Shown one piece after another: positions 27,608 through 36,208 of a stretch of DNA of 64,000 nucleotides. The notes beneath the pieces were generated by a model. The model had not been told where the DNA came from and ran no database searches. It saw only the letters and a program-made list of their open reading frames with translations. The first letter of the stretch is position 1. Each line of letters begins with the position of its first letter. The stretch lies in contig JADLBP010000048.1 in assembly GCA_020847695.1 (NCBI GenBank), positions 1-64,000 on the forward strand, read 5' to 3'. Both the position numbers and the translations under genes were made by a program. Source of the DNA: Planctomycetota bacterium (GTDB taxonomy: Bacteria > Planctomycetota > UBA1135 > GCA-002686595).

Positions 27608-30325
27608 TCAGTGCGCGAGCGTGCGCAGCCAGCGAAAGCGCCGCGCGAGCGCCGGGTCGGCGAGGCGCTCGAAGTCGCCGCCGAGCTCGTCGGCGAGGCT
27701 CTGGAACTCCGCCAACGCCGCCTCGCGTGCGGCCGGCTCGACGCGGCCGCGGCGCCAGCGCGCGTACAGCGCGTCGAAGCGCAGCCCGTACCAATCGGCC
27801 TCGAAGCGGGGGACCTCGGCGCGCAGCGCGGCGAAGAGCTCCTGCGCCCGCGCCGCGCTCGCGGCGTCCTCGACGCCCGCGAACTCGACCGGCTCGCCGC
27901 GCGGGTTCGGCGCACCGGGCGCCTCGAACTCGCACCAGCCGCCGAGCACCTGAGCGTGGAACCGCCGCACCTGGGGCGACGCGCGGCCCGCGGCGACCAG
28001 CGGCTCGAGCACCGCCGCGGCTCGCGCGGGCTCGCCGTCGACCGCCCAGGCGCGCGCGAGGTCGGGCAGCACCCACTTCTCGAGGTCCGCGCGTTCGCTG
28101 CTGCCGAAGAGCGCGACCAGCCGCTCGAGCACCGCGCGCGCGCGGGCCCACTCGCGGAGCGCGAGCCAGGCGCGCGACTCCGCGCGCAGGTTCGCGAACG
28201 AAGGCTCCGGCGCCGTGCGGTTGACGAGCTCGAGCTCGCGAGCCATCGCGCGCGCGAGCTGCGTCGCCCGGTCGGTGTCGTCGGGCGCGAGCGCCGCGCG
28301 CTGCTTCTCGCGCTCGCGGTACATCTCCAACGCCGCGGCACCGCTCCAGCGGCTGTCGGGGAATTGCGTGAAGAGCTCGCCCTCGAGCCGTTCCGCGGCC
28401 GCGAAGTCGCCGAGCCGCAGGCACGCGATCAGCGCGCGCGAAGCGGCGAGCGGCGCGTACGCGACCTGGCTCGCGTGGCGCTCGAGGTACGGCTCGAGGC
28501 GGCGTCGCACGGTCAGCCAATCGCCCTGGTTCCGTTCGGCGCGACCGAACGCGATCAGGCCGTGGTACAGCTCGGCGGTGGCGCGCGCTTCGCTGCGCCG
28601 TGCGCTGCGCGCGGCGTCGACGGGCGCGAGGTTCGGATCGGCGCAGCGCACGTCGAGGAACTCGCCGAACGCGCGCTCCGCGGCGTCGAGCTCGCCGAGC
28701 TGGTAGTCGCACACCGCGCGATGGACCCATGCGAGCTCGTACGTCGGCGCCTCCGGCGGCACCGCCGCGAAAGCCGCGCGCGCCTCGGCGAAGCGCTTCT
28801 CGCGCAGCAGCCGATCCGCGTCCCGATACGCGGCGTCGGCGGCGACCGCGCCGGTCGCGAGCTCGCGCGCCGCGCGCGTCGCCGCCTCGCGTTCGGCGCC
28901 GAGCTCGGGCGTGTCGAGCGGCAGCGTGCCGATCACGCGGTACCAGCCTTCCGCTGCGCGCGACGCCCACGGCGAGCTCGCGCGATGGCGCTCGACGATC
29001 TCACGGAAGCCGTCGGCGGCGGCGCGCGGCTCGCCGAGCTCCTCCGCGCACCGCGCGAGATGCCACAGCCGTTCCGCGGCGAGCGCGTCGCCGCCCGCGT
29101 CGACCTTCACGCCGGCGGTCGCGACCGGCGTCGCTCGCGCGAAGAGAGCGCGCGCCGCGCTCCAATCGCCGGCGTCGAACGCCGCGTGCGCGAGCCGGCG
29201 CTCGAGCTCCGGGTCGGCGCCGACGCGCTCGTCGAGCACGAGCTCGGTCGCACGCACGCGCGCCGCGGAGGTCGGCGGACGCTCGCCCAAGCCGTCGAGC
29301 CACGCCCGCAGCACGCGCGCGGCGAACTCGCGCGGCGCGCGCACGTCGGTCGCGCCGGCGGCGCGCGCCGCGGCGTCGTTCGGGAACCACGCGGCGTCGC
29401 GTTCGTCCTCGCGCCATGCGATGACCGCGGACGTCGTCGGCGCCGCCTGGTGCGCTCGGTTCGCCGGCGCCGTGCTCGGGGCGGCGGCCGCGTGCGCGCG
29501 CGCGAGCTCGGTCGCGGTGTTCTCGCCGCTCGGCGACGAGAGCGCGAAGCCGTCGGTCCGCCAGACGCTCCACCAGCGCAGCCCGGCGCGGCACGCTTCG
29601 TCCGCGCGCCGGTCCGCGAGCAACGTCGCGATCAGGCCGGGCGACGCGAGCTCGAGCAGCGCGAAACGCCGCGCGCGATCGTCGCGGGTCAGCGTCGGCG
29701 CCGCTTCGCGCCAGAGCTCCAGGTCGCTCGGCACCGCGCGCTCGGCGATCGACGCGTAGCGCGCCGCCGCTTCGCGCATCTCGCCGCGCGCCGCCCGTGT
29801 TTCCGCGCGTCCGAGCTCGGCCCGCAGCGCGAGCGGCGTGCCCTCCTCGAACCAACCTGCGACGCGCGCGAAGTGCGCGTCCGCCGCCTCGAAGGAGTCG
29901 CCGGCGCTTGGCGAGTCGCCGAGCGCGCCGCGCTCGAGCCGCAGCTCGCCGAGCTCGAGGAAGAGTCGCGCACGAGGCTCGAGATCGTCGGGCGTCGGCG
30001 CGGCGGCGAGCTCGTTCGCGAGCGGCTCGAGCACCGCGAGCGACCGCTCGAGCGCGGCGCGGCGGCCCGCGACGTGCGTGGCGCGCTCGCCGGGCGCGAG
30101 TCGCCGATCGAGCTGGGCCTCGGTCCGCGCTTCGAGCACCGCGCGCGCGGCGAGGTCGGCGAGGCGACGCGCGCGGTCCGCTCCCGAGGGCAGCGTCGCG
30201 AGCTCGTCCCCGAGCGCCGCGAGCTCCGCCGCGACGCCCGCGGCTCGCGGCGGGACGTCCTGCGCTCCGCAGAGGCAGGACACGGCGGTGACGGCGAGCG
30301 CGGCGAAGCGGAGGGCGCGGAGCAT
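27608..30325 (-). CDS. Tetratricopeptide-repeat lipoprotein
   Basis: MLRALRFAALAVTAVSCLCGAQ; many helical repeats (e.g. AWVHRAVCDYQLGELDAAERAFGEFLDVR); 905 aa. Confidence 0.82.
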   Translation of the reverse strand: MLRALRFAALAVTAVSCLCGAQDVPPRAAGVAAELAALGDELATLPSGADRARRLADLAARAVLEARTEAQLDRRLAPGERATHVAGRRAALERSLAVLEPLANELAAAPTPDDLEPRARLFLELGELRLERGALGDSPSAGDSFEAADAHFARVAGWFEEGTPLALRAELGRAETRAARGEMREAAARYASIAERAVPSDLELWREAAPTLTRDDRARRFALLELASPGLIATLLADRRADEACRAGLRWWSVWRTDGFALSSPSGENTATELARAHAAAAPSTAPANRAHQAAPTTSAVIAWREDERDAAWFPNDAAARAAGATDVRAPREFAARVLRAWLDGLGERPPTSAARVRATELVLDERVGADPELERRLAHAAFDAGDWSAARALFARATPVATAGVKVDAGGDALAAERLWHLARCAEELGEPRAAADGFREIVERHRASSPWASRAAEGWYRVIGTLPLDTPELGAEREAATRAARELATGAVAADAAYRDADRLLREKRFAEARAAFAAVPPEAPTYELAWVHRAVCDYQLGELDAAERAFGEFLDVRCADPNLAPVDAARSARRSEARATAELYHGLIAFGRAERNQGDWLTVRRRLEPYLERHASQVAYAPLAASRALIACLRLGDFAAAERLEGELFTQFPDSRWSGAAALEMYREREKQRAALAPDDTDRATQLARAMARELELVNRTAPEPSFANLRAESRAWLALREWARARAVLERLVALFGSSERADLEKWVLPDLARAWAVDGEPARAAAVLEPLVAAGRASPQVRRFHAQVLGGWCEFEAPGAPNPRGEPVEFAGVEDAASAARAQELFAALRAEVPRFEADWYGLRFDALYARWRRGRVEPAAREAALAEFQSLADELGGDFERLADPALARRFRWLRTLAH

Positions 30326-30412
30326 CGAAGGACTCGGACGCAGACTACGCGACGAAGGCCGGCTCGGTTGCAGGGCGGTGGTCGGAGAATCGCGTCGGCG
30401 CCGGAAAGCAGA

Positions 30413-30441
30413 GCACCCCGCCCGGTGACCGGACGGGGTGC
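30413..30441 (-). terminator. Hairpin downstream of secretin 2; continuous stem only in the minus-strand RNA
   Basis: Plus strand GCACCCCG-C-CCGG-TGA-CCGG-A-CGGGGTGC; the mismatch becomes U-G on the minus strand. Confidence 0.6.
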
Positions 30442-30476
30442 CTGGATTCGCGACCCGGGGCGACCCGGGCGGGAGC

Positions 30477-33086
30477 TCAGCGCTTGATCTGCGCTTCGGT
30501 CGGCTCGATCTCGGACGGGATCACGATCGCCGCCTTCAGCAGGATCAGCAGCTTGCGGTTCGAGTTGTAGGTGCCCTTGCGCTCGAACAGGAAGCGGACC
30601 AGCGGGATCTTCGACAGGATCGGCACGCCGGAGTTCAGGTCCTTCTTCTCGGAGACCTTCAGGCCGCCGAGCATCACGGTGCCGCCGTCCGGCATCGGGA
30701 CGGTCGTGCGGACCTTCTGGATGTCGACTTCCGGCAGCTGGATCGAAACCGCGTTCTGGCTACCGAGCGAGGTGGCGACCTCTTGGATCGGGCGGCGCAG
30801 CACGGCGACCGTCGGACGCAGCTCCATCATGATGAAGCGGCGGTCGGCGGACACCACCGGGCGGACGTCGAGCACGACGCCGTCTTGGATCACGTCGACG
30901 ATCGGGTCCGCGATCGAGGCCGCTTGCGCGATCTCGACGTCGAAGTCCTTCACGTACGCGACCTGGTTCAGCACCGCGAGGTTGGCGCGCGCGGTGTTGA
31001 ACACCAGCAGGCGGGGAGAGGTGACCAACTCGACGCGCTCGCTCTTCGAGACGGCGCGCAGGATCAGCTCGGCTTGCAGGTCGTTCAGGTAGGTCCACGA
31101 GAACGACAGGCCGCCGGCGTTGGTCAGCACGTTCTCGTCACCGAGCGCGGTGTCGTAGAGGTGCTCGACGCGGCTGCGGATGTCGCCATCGCCGCCTTCG
31201 TCGTAGAACGCGCCGAGGTCGGTGTCCTGGCCGATTTCGGTGCCGAGGTCGCCCTGGGTCGACGCATCGCCGAAGTCGTTGAAGAAGCGGTTCGTGCCGA
31301 GACCCGGTTGCCCGAGGCCGCGGAAGTCGACGCCGATGTCCTCGAGGAAGTTGTCCTCGACCTTCAGGAAGCGCGCTTGGATGTCGACCATGATGCTGGT
31401 CGCTTCGCGCAGGTCTTCCAGGAGCTGTTGGATCTGCGCCTGCGTCTCCGGCGTCTGGTTGACGACCATCGTGCCGGCTTCGGTGATGCGCACCGAGTTC
31501 TTCGGGTCGTCGGTCCACGACGCCGGGGCGATGTTGTCGCGGATCAGCGCTTCGAGCGCGTCGCTGGTGACCACCAGGCCTTCGCGGGCCGGCGTGGTGT
31601 CCTCGGGTTGCTCGAGGCCGCCCGAGGGGCTGACGTTGATCTCGCGACCGGCGAAGTTCGGCACCGGGTGGATCAGGTCCTGCACGCCGTACATGCGCAG
31701 TTCCTGTCCGCCGAGGAGCTCTTCCTTGGTCACGAACTTGACCACGCCGTCCTCGACCTTCCAGCGGATCGACTCGGAGGTCTCCGCGATGATGTCGAGC
31801 ACCGTCTTGACGCTGCGTTCGGGCAGGTCGAGCTTGATCGTCTGCGCCTCTTCGTCGAGCGCGGCGACCGTCGGGCTGATCAGGAAGTTGACGCCCGAGA
31901 GGTTCTGGAGGTGGTTCGCGATCTCGCTGAGCGGCGAGCCCGCGTCGTCGGTGCCGACGAAGTGCGGCGCGATGCGGACTTGCTCGAGGCGGTCGATCAC
32001 GACCTGCTTGTCCTGGAGCGAGCGCGGGTCGCGGTTGCCGAACTCCAGCGGACGGCGGTTGGACACTTCGGCCCAGCGGTCGAGGTCGTCGAAGACCAGC
32101 GGATCGATCTGCGGGACGTCCATCGTCTGCAGCTCGTCCATCGTCTTGCGCCACTCTTCGCGGTAGCGGATGCGCGTGGTCTCGTCGGCCTTCTGGTGCT
32201 TCGCGGTCTGCGCGACGTCGCGGAGCTCCATCGCGGCCTCGTTGCCCGGATCCATCGCGAGGATCTGGTTGCAGAGCACTTCGGCGTGGCCGTAGTTGTC
32301 CGCGAGGAACGCCTGGTTCGCCTTGTTGTAGAGCGTCTTGATCTGGTTCTCGCGGTAGTCGCGCTGCTCCTTCTCGCGCGCGGCCTTCTCGGCCTCGGCT
32401 TCGGCGCGCAGGCGCGCGACTTCCGCCTTCTTGGCGTCGGAGGCTTGCGCGACCGCGTCCTCGAGCATGCCGGTGACCGCCTTCTCGTTCATCGAGCCGT
32501 CGGCGATCAGCGGGTGGTAGCGCAGGATCGTCTGCGCTTCGCGGAACGCCTCGACGGCGGCGTCGTAGTCGGCGCGGCCGAGCGCGGTCTTGCCTTGGAT
32601 CAGCGCTTCCTCGGCGGCCATGCGCGCTTGCGCGCGGCGCACGACTTCCTGGGTCTCGAGATCCTTCATGCCTTGCGCGGCTTCCGCGAAGCCGGTGCCC
32701 ATCAGCACCTGCACCTTGCGGATCTTGTCGCGCGCGGCTTCCGACGACGGCATCACGTCGAGGGCTTGCGCGTACTGCTCGAGAGCACCGCCGAGGTCGG
32801 CGAGGTCGAGCAGGCGATCGCCCGCCGCGAGGTACTGCTCCGAGAGCGCGGCTTGCCGCTCACGGATGCGCTGCAGGCGCTCGGCGTCCTGCGACAGGAA
32901 ATCCTGGTTGCCGGGCGCGGCGGCGGGCGCGGACGCCTCGACCGCTTGTTTGTCTTGGGCGACCGGTTCGGGAGACGGCGTCGCGTCCATCTCGACCGGC
33001 GGCGTGCTCGAGTCGTCGGTCGTCGTCTGGCAGGACCAGGTGGAGAACACCACCACCATCGGGAGAAGGATGAAGCGCAAGCGCAT
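30477..33086 (-). CDS. TPR-containing secretin (GspD-like), paralog of 24472-27090
   Basis: MRLRFILLPMVVVFSTWSCQTT; IADPIVDVIQDGVVLDVRPVVSADRRFIMMELRPTVAVL...LPEVDIQKVRTTVPMPDGGTVMLGGLKVSEKKDLNSGVPILSKIPLVRFLFERKG; 869 aa. Confidence 0.92.
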   Translation of the reverse strand: MRLRFILLPMVVVFSTWSCQTTTDDSSTPPVEMDATPSPEPVAQDKQAVEASAPAAAPGNQDFLSQDAERLQRIRERQAALSEQYLAAGDRLLDLADLGGALEQYAQALDVMPSSEAARDKIRKVQVLMGTGFAEAAQGMKDLETQEVVRRAQARMAAEEALIQGKTALGRADYDAAVEAFREAQTILRYHPLIADGSMNEKAVTGMLEDAVAQASDAKKAEVARLRAEAEAEKAAREKEQRDYRENQIKTLYNKANQAFLADNYGHAEVLCNQILAMDPGNEAAMELRDVAQTAKHQKADETTRIRYREEWRKTMDELQTMDVPQIDPLVFDDLDRWAEVSNRRPLEFGNRDPRSLQDKQVVIDRLEQVRIAPHFVGTDDAGSPLSEIANHLQNLSGVNFLISPTVAALDEEAQTIKLDLPERSVKTVLDIIAETSESIRWKVEDGVVKFVTKEELLGGQELRMYGVQDLIHPVPNFAGREINVSPSGGLEQPEDTTPAREGLVVTSDALEALIRDNIAPASWTDDPKNSVRITEAGTMVVNQTPETQAQIQQLLEDLREATSIMVDIQARFLKVEDNFLEDIGVDFRGLGQPGLGTNRFFNDFGDASTQGDLGTEIGQDTDLGAFYDEGGDGDIRSRVEHLYDTALGDENVLTNAGGLSFSWTYLNDLQAELILRAVSKSERVELVTSPRLLVFNTARANLAVLNQVAYVKDFDVEIAQAASIADPIVDVIQDGVVLDVRPVVSADRRFIMMELRPTVAVLRRPIQEVATSLGSQNAVSIQLPEVDIQKVRTTVPMPDGGTVMLGGLKVSEKKDLNSGVPILSKIPLVRFLFERKGTYNSNRKLLILLKAAIVIPSEIEPTEAQIKR

Positions 33087-33551
33087 TGGGATTCTCAGGT
33101 TCCAGAGTGCCGAACGCGAACCGGGTCGATCACGACGCGAGGCGGCTCGGGGTTGGTTGAGATCGGGGGCAGGTCAGAGCTGGAGAGGGTGAACCGTGTG
33201 GGACGGAGAGAGCGCGAAGCGCACGCGGGTCAGCGTCAGGATCGAGAGGATCGAGCGCGTCGACGGCGACGCGCGCCGTGACAGGGGAGAACCGAAGGAC
33301 TCCCGGGGACCATCGGGGCGTGCAGTGCCCCAGCCGGCCCAAACCCAATCGATGCGGACGATGCACGGGCGTGGTCGTCAAAGAGCGGTCGCTTCCGGTG
33401 CTCGCGCGCGGTCGCGCCGCGCGTGCGAGCTTCTCGCGAGTTCCGCCGCGGCGCGGGGCCCTTGCGGGTGCCTCGCGCGAGTCGGGATCGCTCGACCGGA
33501 ACCTTCCCAGAGTCCGAGACTTGCGTTCTCGATCCCAAGAGAAGGGGCGGG

Positions 33552-33580
33552 AGCATACCGGCGCGTCGCAAAGGGGTCAA
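33552..33580 (-). promoter_or_regulatory. Candidate sigma70-type promoter for secretin 2
   Basis: Minus strand TTGACC - 17 bp - TATGCT. Confidence 0.65.
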
Positions 33581-33701
33581 CCACGAGCGCCGACCGGCAG
33601 ATCCCGAGCTGGACCTCGCCTACCCGCTCCGGCGCAACGAGTTACCTCCGACCGAGCGCTTCCGAGCGATCCGAGGTGGCGGACGCGAGGGTCCGCGGGG
33701 C

Positions 33702-34706
33702 TCAGGAGCTCGCCGGACGCGGCGTCGAGCCGAGCCCGAGCTCGGCCATCGCGAGCTGGATGTCCTTCCAGCACTCGGCCTTCTTGCTCGGATCGCGCAG
33801 CAAGTAGGCGGGGTGGTAGGTCGGCACGACCTTGCGGCCGCCGAGCAGGTGCACGCGGCCGCGCAGCGAGCCCATCGACGCTTCCACCTTCAATACGTGC
33901 ATCGCGGCGTGGCGGCCGAGCGGGATGATCACCTTGGGATCGACGAGCTCGATCTGGCGATCGAGCCACGGCGTGCAGAGTCGTTTCTCGAGCTCGGTCG
34001 GGTCGCGGTTGTCCGGCGGGCGGCACTTGAGCACGTTCGCGATGTAGACGTCGTCGCGGGTGAGCCGCATGCCCTTGGTGATGATGTCGGTCAGCAGTTG
34101 CCCCGCGCGACCGACGAACGGCAGCCCCTGGAGGTCTTCCTGCTCGCCCGGCGCTTCGCCGACGAACATCACCGGCAGCCTCGCGCGGCCGTCGGCGAAC
34201 ACCGTCTGTTTGCGCGTGCGGCAGAGCGAGCAGGCGGTGCACGCTGCGACGCGGCGCGCGAGCTCGGCGAGGTCGCCTGCGGCGCGCGCGAGCTCGCGGA
34301 TCTCGCCCGCTTTCGCGTCGGCTGCGGCGAGCGCGGCGGAGCTCGCTCCCGCCGCGGCGATCGCGGACGCCGGGGACCCCGGCGTCGCGGTGAGCGGGCG
34401 CGCGGCGGCCGGCCGCGGGACCTCGACCGGACGCTCGGTCCGGTTCGGTTGCGGGCGCACGACGTCGCTCGCTCGGGTCGCGGCGCCGTGCGGAGGCGTC
34501 GCGGGATTCGCGCTCGCGAGCGCCGCGGTGGTCGGAGTCCGCGCGAGCGGCTGTCCGCCGACCGAAGACGCCGCAGCGGAGGCCGCGGGAGCGGGCCGCG
34601 CGGGGCGGCGCTCGCTCCGCGCGCCGAGCCAGCGCCGTCGCCGCGCGGCGTGGCCGACCGCGCCCGCCAGGCGAGCGAGTTCCTCGCGCGGATCCTCGCT
34701 GTTCAC
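33702..34706 (-). CDS. Uracil-DNA glycosylase, family 4-like
   Basis: GTG start; CTACSLCRTRKQTVFADGRARLPVMFVGEAPGEQEDLQGLPFVGRAGQLLTDII...VYIANVLKCRPPDNRDP...VVPTYHPAYLLRDP; Cys spacing fits an Fe-S UDG. Confidence 0.93.
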   Translation of the reverse strand: MNSEDPREELARLAGAVGHAARRRRWLGARSERRPARPAPAASAAASSVGGQPLARTPTTAALASANPATPPHGAATRASDVVRPQPNRTERPVEVPRPAAARPLTATPGSPASAIAAAGASSAALAAADAKAGEIRELARAAGDLAELARRVAACTACSLCRTRKQTVFADGRARLPVMFVGEAPGEQEDLQGLPFVGRAGQLLTDIITKGMRLTRDDVYIANVLKCRPPDNRDPTELEKRLCTPWLDRQIELVDPKVIIPLGRHAAMHVLKVEASMGSLRGRVHLLGGRKVVPTYHPAYLLRDPSKKAECWKDIQLAMAELGLGSTPRPASS

Positions 34707-34744
34707 GGGGTGGCGCTCACGGGTTGGCGGTCACGGGTTGGCGC
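34703..34744. repeat. 14-bp x 3 tandem repeat overlapping the UDG start codon
   Basis: TCACGGGGTGGCGC / TCACGGGTTGGCGG / TCACGGGTTGGCGC. Confidence 0.85.
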
Positions 34745-34829
34745 TGCATGGATAGGGACGCGGCGGGGCGCATCGTAGCGCGCCGCTCGTCGAGCGACCA
34801 CGCGACCCGCAGTACACTACGCGATCTCC

Positions 34830-36137
34830 ATGCGCCTCCACCGACTCTCGCTCGGCCTCCCTTTGCTCCTCGCCGGCGCTTGCGGCGATGCCTCGTCGAC
34901 CGCGACGTCCTCGGCAACCTCCGCCGCGACGCGCGCCGGCGCCCCGTCGAGCGCCGCGAGCTCGCTTCCGGTGCGCGACGAGGGTCTGCTCGCGCTCGCG
35001 GACGCCTTCGAGCGCGGCGAGCTCGCCACGGCGGACTCCGGGTTGCTCGCGCTGCCCGAGCGCGGCGGCTTGGAGGGCGAGCTCTTGCGCGCGCGGCTCG
35101 CGTCCGCGCGCGGCGACGACGTCGGCGCGTTGCGCGTGCTCGAAGCCGCGAAGCTCTCGCATCCGCGCGACGCGCGCGTGCAGGCGACCGCGGCCGAGCT
35201 CCTCGTGCTCGCCGGGCGCATGCAATCCGCGGAGGACGAGCTCCGCGCCGGGCTCGCGCTCGATCCGCTGTCGCCCGACCTGCGCCGCGCGCGCGGCATC
35301 GTGCTGATCTCGAAGCCCGGCGGCGCCGAGGCCGGGCTCGCGCACCTGCTCGCCGCGCGCGAGGCGGATCCGAAGGTTCCGTACCTCCATCGCGCGCTGG
35401 CGGAAGCGCATCGCCTGGCCGCGACCAAGGCACTCTCGCAGCAGGATCCCGCGCGCGCGCTGCAGCACGTCAGCGCGGCGTTGCTCGAAGTGCCCGATCA
35501 ACCGGACGCGCTGCTGCTCGGCGCGGACGCGCACATGCTGTTGAACCACTTCGACCAGGCGCTCGCGGTGTACGAGCGGCTCTTGAAGGAAGGGCGCGAC
35601 GTCGGCGCGACGCTCGCGCAGAGCTCGAAGCTCGCCGCGACTGCGGCGTTGCTCGAGAAGAACCGGCCGCTCGCGCTCGAGCGCTTCCTGCGCGCGCGCG
35701 AGCTCGGGCTCGGCGCCGAAGCGCTCGGCTTCGGCGCGACGATGCTCGCCGACGAGGCGAAAGCGAAGCTCGAGGCCGGTTGGAAAGCGTTCGACGCGCG
35801 CGACCTCGCCGGCGCCGAGAGCGCGTTCCGCGAAGCGCTGCGCTGCGATCCGAGCTCGCTCGACGCGCGGCGTGCGCTCGGCGCGGCGCTCTACTCGCGC
35901 GAGGACGTCGAAGGCGCCGCCGCGCAGTGGCGCTTGGTGCTCGAGACCGCGCGCGCGCGCCAGCTCGAGCTCTCCGAGCCCGTCTATCTCGACCTCGCGC
36001 GCGCCCTCTATCGGCTGCAGCGCATCGACGAGCTCCGCGAGCTGCTCGAAACGGAGCTCGCGGCGCGGCCCGACGGCCCGGGTGCGGTCGAAGCGCGCGA
36101 GATGCTCGCGAGGCTGGCGAGCGCGCCGACGCGCTGA
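34830..36137 (+). CDS. Tetratricopeptide-repeat lipoprotein
   Basis: MRLHRLSLGLPLLLAGACGDASS; repeats such as YLHRALAEAHRLAATKALSQQDPARALQHVSAALLEVPDQPDALLLGAD; 435 aa. Confidence 0.85.
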   Translation: MRLHRLSLGLPLLLAGACGDASSTATSSATSAATRAGAPSSAASSLPVRDEGLLALADAFERGELATADSGLLALPERGGLEGELLRARLASARGDDVGALRVLEAAKLSHPRDARVQATAAELLVLAGRMQSAEDELRAGLALDPLSPDLRRARGIVLISKPGGAEAGLAHLLAAREADPKVPYLHRALAEAHRLAATKALSQQDPARALQHVSAALLEVPDQPDALLLGADAHMLLNHFDQALAVYERLLKEGRDVGATLAQSSKLAATAALLEKNRPLALERFLRARELGLGAEALGFGATMLADEAKAKLEAGWKAFDARDLAGAESAFREALRCDPSSLDARRALGAALYSREDVEGAAAQWRLVLETARARQLELSEPVYLDLARALYRLQRIDELRELLETELAARPDGPGAVEAREMLARLASAPTR

Positions 36138-36208
36138 AGCGCGCGCTCCGCGGTCGCGGGCTCGCGCAGCCGGCTCGCCAGCGCTCGCGCGTCACCTGCG
36201 CTCGCGCA

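Noticed and set aside
23551-28224. 1557-aa plus-strand ORF
   Set aside because: Antisense to the HAD and secretin genes; composition is the Arg/Val/Glu-rich type expected from reading GC-rich genes on the wrong strand.
27465-28970. 501-aa minus-strand ORF in another frame of the TPR gene
   Set aside because: Arg/Ala low-complexity translation overlapping the well-supported TPR ORF 27608-30325.
33087-33230. Second promoter close to the secretin 2 start codon
   Set aside because: Only weak -10-like strings were seen; none paired with a -35 as well as the 33552-33580 site.
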